Below, one piece after another: positions 59,901 to 64,000 of a stretch of DNA of 64,000 nucleotides; position 1 is the stretch's first letter; each line of letters begins with the position of its first letter. This DNA is from Silene conica. Its lineage: Eukaryota; Streptophyta; Magnoliopsida; Caryophyllales; Caryophyllaceae. The stretch spans positions 69,903,681 to 69,967,680 of the forward strand of contig CM055315.2 of assembly GCA_029255685.2 (NCBI GenBank), in the 5' to 3' direction. The position numbers and the translations under genes are program-made. The notes below the pieces were generated by a model. That model made no database searches, had not been told where the DNA came from, and was given only the letters and a program-made list of their open reading frames with translations.

Positions 59901-62331
59901 TATCTATGATAGAATACATTCAATGATTGCTCCTACTTGTGAAGCCTAAAGAGTTTATCCATTCCATTAAGTATTACTAGATAATGAACAGACATAGATT
60001 CACCAAGGAATGCCCATACCAACAATTTCTTCTGTGCAGCTGCTAACTGGTCTTGTAAGGTCCTAACTAGTTCATTCTGTGCCGAATACTTAACCTGCTT
60101 CGAAAATAAGAAATCAAATGTGTGGGAGCATAATGAAGACGATACATCTCAGGAAACTGACAACAGAATCAAAGTGATCAACCTCCAGTTCATTTGATTT
60201 CATTGTAAGGCAATCCACCTCAGAGAGAGATCTGCCAGTAAAGTCTTTGTACTTGGCAATTTCATTCGTCAGAGACTGTACGTGCGATAATTGACGGTCA
60301 CGGTCATCTCGAGCCTGTTGTAGCTCTGTCCTGAGGCAACCCACCTCGTTGATTAAAGCCTCCTTTTGTTTGACAGCTTCTTCTTGAGATGCCTGAAATT
60401 TTGATCAAGTTCATATAGAGTCTCAGAAGAAAGGACAAGCCAAATTTTGAAAAGAAACGATTTGCAAATTATGATTTATAGTGTGCAAAGTCGTGCTAAT
60501 TGTTTCAGACTGTTCCCTCATTCCAACTAAACAACCTCAAATGAATAACATATTCTCTTATTTAGAACTTATACAAAAGGATCACATAATGCATAGGATC
60601 ATACTGCCACAGCCCCAGAAAACACAGATAAGAGCACAGATGCAAATCAGCAAATCAGTGTAATATAACTGGCAGAAAAAAAGTAGAACCCCCAGGGCAA
60701 AACTTATATGGTCTTACAAGAGCGTAATTGCCATTTTATGTTCGCGTATGCACAACATCATGAGAAACCAATATTTCAGCAATTTTTGGTATGTTCCCAT
60801 TGAGAAGAATGGAAAAATGCTAGTAAGTCAAAATTCGAATATAGAAGCAAAAATACTCTGTATATTTTATTATGTTAACTAGTAACTACTTCTGTAGATG
60901 CAAATCCAGTGGCAAAGTGCAGATTAACTCACCCTGGTAGAAGTCATCTGATCCAGCACAGAATTATGCTGTCCCCTCAAGATGCTGAGGTTGTCAAGTA
61001 TAGCAGCCTTTTCTGCTTCAACACATTTCAAGGTCTCATTGGCTGTACCAAGTTCAGTTTGAAGTTTGCTGTTGTATTGCTGCAAGCTAGCGTTATACTC
61101 CTGCAATCTTTTGTACATGTCATTCAGTGAATCTATCTGCAGCACAAACAAACACAAAAATCAGGCTCAAAAGGCAATTATCTTGTATCAGCGTACCCAA
61201 GCATTGGCACCAAGCTACTAAATTGGACCTCGATGCCACAACAGAGAGAGTTATCAAGCTTTTGAACGTTACTGTCACTGTATTTTGAGGCGGTATTGGC
61301 CGCATTTATGGTACAATGACTGATAACAAGTTGTGATGGCTGAATCTGGGATCGAAGCTCTAAACAAGAATTAATACCAGGATGGGCAAATGAAATTCAC
61401 AGTTTCTCTACCTTTTGATCAGAATGTTGTTGCTCTTGCTGAGCTTTTCTGAGATCATCGGACAGAGAAGCTTGCAACCTTTCAGCGGCTATCCTAGCCT
61501 CTTTCTCTCTTGACATTTCGTCCAAAACGCCCTAATTATGATGATCAAATAAGTTCATTTCATATATATATAAAATTTAAGCTACTTCCATTTTACAAGA
61601 ATCAAAGAGCATACCAACTTGTCTGATTCTTCTTTCGCGCATTTCTCTTGCAACAACGTATAGCTATTTCTCAACTCTATGATAATTGCATTTAATTCTT
61701 CTTCCTTATTTTGCATCATCACCTCTAAAATATTTAAAATAACTATCAAAACATTTATAAAAAAATCCCAACTAAGTATATGAATGAATAAATAGAAAGA
61801 ATTTGACAAACCAATGTTGGAACACTTTTTCTCCGCTGCATCTAATAACTCCCGGAGATTGTCTTGTTCCAAAATATAACCTCCTTCAACCTCTTGGAAC
61901 CATTTAATACACAGCCTTAGCCTTTTAATATAATCCATCATCTGGTCACATCTTTCCTGAAGTATTCCAATTCCACCAAACACCAAATAAATGCTCATAA
62001 AATAACCACATACAGGTATAACGTAAACGTACTAACCGCAGCATAAACAGGAATTATATATCGAATAATATATTTTTAAAGACGGAAAAAAAAACAGAAA
62101 TCCAGTAGCATTCAAATATTTGACCTTATAGTTGAACTTGTTCTTGGTCCTCATCCTCTCATTGAGCAAGCCATCCACATCCTCTCTTGTGAAATCAAGG
62201 CCACCAACATCGGAACCCGAATTGCTGGCAGGAGCACTAGGCGGAGCACTGGCGGGAAATGATTCCCGGCGGGCATTGGCGGTGGATAAACCTTGTCGGG
62301 GACGAAGCACATTTGATCTTGGTCCTACCAT
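56906..62331 (-). CDS. KIN14N: Kinesin-14, C-terminal motor, KATB/KATC (ATK2/ATK3) type
   Basis: Sixteen exons: 62331-62125, 61956-61812, 61724-61615, 61531-61412, 61136-60933, 60392-60183, 60094-60020, 59707-59561, 59481-59343, 59190-59081, 58769-58608, 58461-58259, 58163-58082, 58011-57907, 57823-57719 and 57088-56906. All phases fit: 768 residues, against about 750 in Arabidopsis KATB/KATC. The order is a basic N-terminal tail, VKRLRLCIRWF-like block ([16 protein letters not shown]), coiled coil to about residue 405, then the neck [14 protein letters not shown] (407-420) and motor. Motor motifs are P-loop GQTGSGKT (496-503), switch I NEQSSRSH (619-626) and switch II DLAGSE (652-657). The glycine-asparagine neck marks a minus-end-directed motor of spindle and cortical microtubules. 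LSSLSDVI (679-686) has serine where relatives have glycine. KATB versus KATC cannot be settled here. An in-frame ATG lies upstream at 62364; 62331 (MVGPRS) fits the family better. Confidence 0.93.
57366..57440. mobile_element. Stowaway-like fragment in the last kinesin intron
   Basis: TACTCCCTCTGTCCCGGTCAG and the following TTGTTATCTAT match the left end of the Stowaway element at 45503. The opposite end is not found, so the copy is truncated; its right limit is approximate. Confidence 0.55.
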
Positions 62332-63205
62332 TATGCCTCTCCTTTGCTCTCTTAGTTTCAACACTATTCAACTTTTTCTTAAACGTCGTCACCATCTACC
62401 ACTTATACTATTTCCAACCTATTAAAAAACTATAAACATCATCATCTATTATGGTTCACCTCAATCAGACGTGACAATCAGAATGCAACCCATGATTAAT
62501 ATTATACCAAAAAGATTGAAACTTTCAATTTTTAGCCTTAAAATTACACCAAATAAATTCCAAAAAGAAACATGGGCATTCTTTGAAACCCTCAACCCAG
62601 TTGACATTGACGATTTCAACTTGTAATCCCAGCCAGACAAATGCAGTAAATAACCCATTTTAATTCTACGCAGTATTTTAATTAAAGATAAACAAACAAT
62701 TGAAACGTAGTGAGTAAGCTAGATGACTACTAATAAAATTAGGGTATTTAACGCTGAGTATGTACTACATAGCATTATAAGTAATTTATACTAGTATGGT
62801 AACAAAATTAACGATGACATTTGCAAATGAATATAAGTAACAAACATTAGACATTTTCCTAAAGATTATACACATAGCCATACTAACGTAGCCATAGCCT
62901 GAAATTATGAATACTTTAGTACTATAAACCGAATGAGAATGAGAATGAGATGGTAGTAAATACCCAGAAAAATGAAGCCAAAATTGCACATAAAAATGTT
63001 AAGAAGAGAATAGTTAAGAAGAGAATAGTTAATGGAGCATAGAAGAGTTGCAAAAATAGTGTTGTATGCAGCGGGAAACTGGATGCACTGACTGATGTCT
63101 GTCGTCTGTATGATGATCGATGAGTGCCAAAAAAAAAGTGACGCAAGTAGGGGAGTACCTCCTAGGAGGACACAATATCTTGAACGAGACTGCTCTAATT
63201 TAATA
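62332..63205 (-). promoter_or_regulatory. Kinesin 5' UTR and upstream region
   Basis: About 870 bp without a gene. The 5' UTR follows the start at 62331 and includes an in-frame ATG at 62364. No certain TATA box was found; C/T-rich and GATAA-like words are present, and TTGAAATCGTC/AACGG-type mitotic motifs were not convincingly seen. Confidence 0.35.
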
Positions 63206-63441
63206 CTCCCTTCGTCTCAGTGGATTCTTTATCTTTATTTTTCCACCATATTACATCATCAATATCTTTCATTTTGCATTTATAAAAATTATAAAAATTT
63301 GATATTATTCACGAAGACGAATCAAACAAGATCTCACATGACTATGTTTCTTCTTATAGATTGTCGAGAATATTATAGATTCTCTTGACTTGTGAATAGT
63401 GTCAAAAAGTAAATGTAAAGAACCTGCTGAAACGGAGGGAG
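63206..63441. mobile_element. Stowaway MITE
   Basis: The ends CTCCCTTCGTCTCAGTGG and, reversed, CTCCCTCCGTTTCAGCAGG are inverted, with TA at 63204-63205 and 63442-63443. 236 bp, non-coding; a different subfamily from the copy at 45503. Confidence 0.85.
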
Positions 63442-63502
63442 TAATTTGCAAATTAGGGGGTAATTGTAGGATTTGAGAGCAAAAACTTCTATATCTATAT
63501 AA

Positions 63503-63555
63503 TCTATATAATGACATAAAAAGCCTACTTTGAGCACCGTGTTATGACATGTGGT
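63503..63555 (+). mobile_element. Helitron 5' end, cut by a hAT element
   Basis: TCTATATAATGACATAAAAAGCC after an A matches the 5' end of the Helitron at 41058. The hAT-like tip begins at 63556, so the Helitron sequence is either truncated or continues past the window. Confidence 0.5.
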
Positions 63556-64000
63556 TAGGGATGGCAGTGGGCCGGGTACCCAACCCAGACCCTTAGGGTC
63601 GGACCCTAACGAGTCGGGTATGGGTCTGAATTTTTTAGCCCCATTCGGGTATGGGTCGGGTGTGGGTCTTATATAAAAACTTCGGGTCGGGTCCCGGTCT
63701 TGGTTTTGGGACCCTACTCGACCGGCCTTAGACCCTTATTATTAAAAAAAAGAAAAACAAAAACAAAAAACACATGTACGAATGTCAATAACCCAAATAA
63801 TAGACACAAACAGATGACCCTTATTAGTTATCATTAATATATTATACACATATCCAAATAATCATTAAGAATAACGAGGAAATTGATGAAAATGATGAGT
63901 TTGGGTACGGTAAATGATATAATTTAGGGTCGGGTACGGGTAATGATCCAAATAACCAAGACTTTGTAACACTTTAATCCAAACTTTGTAATTTAATTCG
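63556..64000. mobile_element. Left end of a hAT element, running off the window
   Basis: It begins TAGGGATGGCAGTGGGCCGGG, a typical hAT tip, followed by GGGTCGGGTATGGGT-type subterminal repeats. The right end and the second copy of any 8-bp target duplication (CATGTGGT at 63548-63555) lie beyond the window. Confidence 0.6.

Overview
This window is nuclear DNA of a flowering plant: AT-rich, with intron-bearing genes, many plant transposon families and two clearly recognisable plant genes. The protein matches point to a eudicot. The repeat style (CTCGATCGAG arrays, Tekay/Athila-like LTRs, an Au-like SINE) would fit Caryophyllales, but that is only an impression.

Layout. (1) 1-8.0 kb, plus strand: the last seven exons of a pentatricopeptide-repeat (PPR) gene. 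Its 5.3-kb intron holds a Stowaway-like MITE, a solo LTR with a heat-shock-element-like cluster, an Au-like SINE and a hAT element. (2) 8.0-55.4 kb: a transposon-filled interval. A degenerate LINE (about 9.2-30.0 kb) received, in turn, a Copia solo LTR, an Athila-like LTR element (15147-29347) whose left LTR was itself hit by a young gag-only Copia element (16491-24768), and a second, oppositely oriented Athila-like element (30046-38214). Each insertion is framed by a readable target-site duplication, except that the duplication of the last is imperfect. Next come nested Helitrons (40-44 kb), a Stowaway MITE, a solo LTR with CGATCG palindromes (47475-49009) and Tekay-like Ty3/gypsy remains with minisatellites (49.3-54.2 kb). 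(3) 55.5-62.3 kb: two intact-looking host genes that converge. One is a three-exon plus-strand gene for a PsbQ-like lumenal subunit of the chloroplast NDH complex (PNSL3). The other is a 16-exon minus-strand gene for a C-terminal-motor kinesin-14 of the KATB/KATC type. (4) 63.2-64.0 kb: a Stowaway MITE, a Helitron 5' end and the start of a hAT element that runs off the window.

The host genes do not form a pathway: one is a predicted organellar RNA-binding protein, one a thylakoid-lumen protein and one a microtubule motor. I see no bacterial-type system, CRISPR array or operon. The least-explained signals are regularly spaced GC-rich palindromes upstream of the TATA box in the Athila-like LTRs, the heat-shock-element-like cluster in the small solo LTR, and a hAT element filled with TGACGTGG-bearing repeats.
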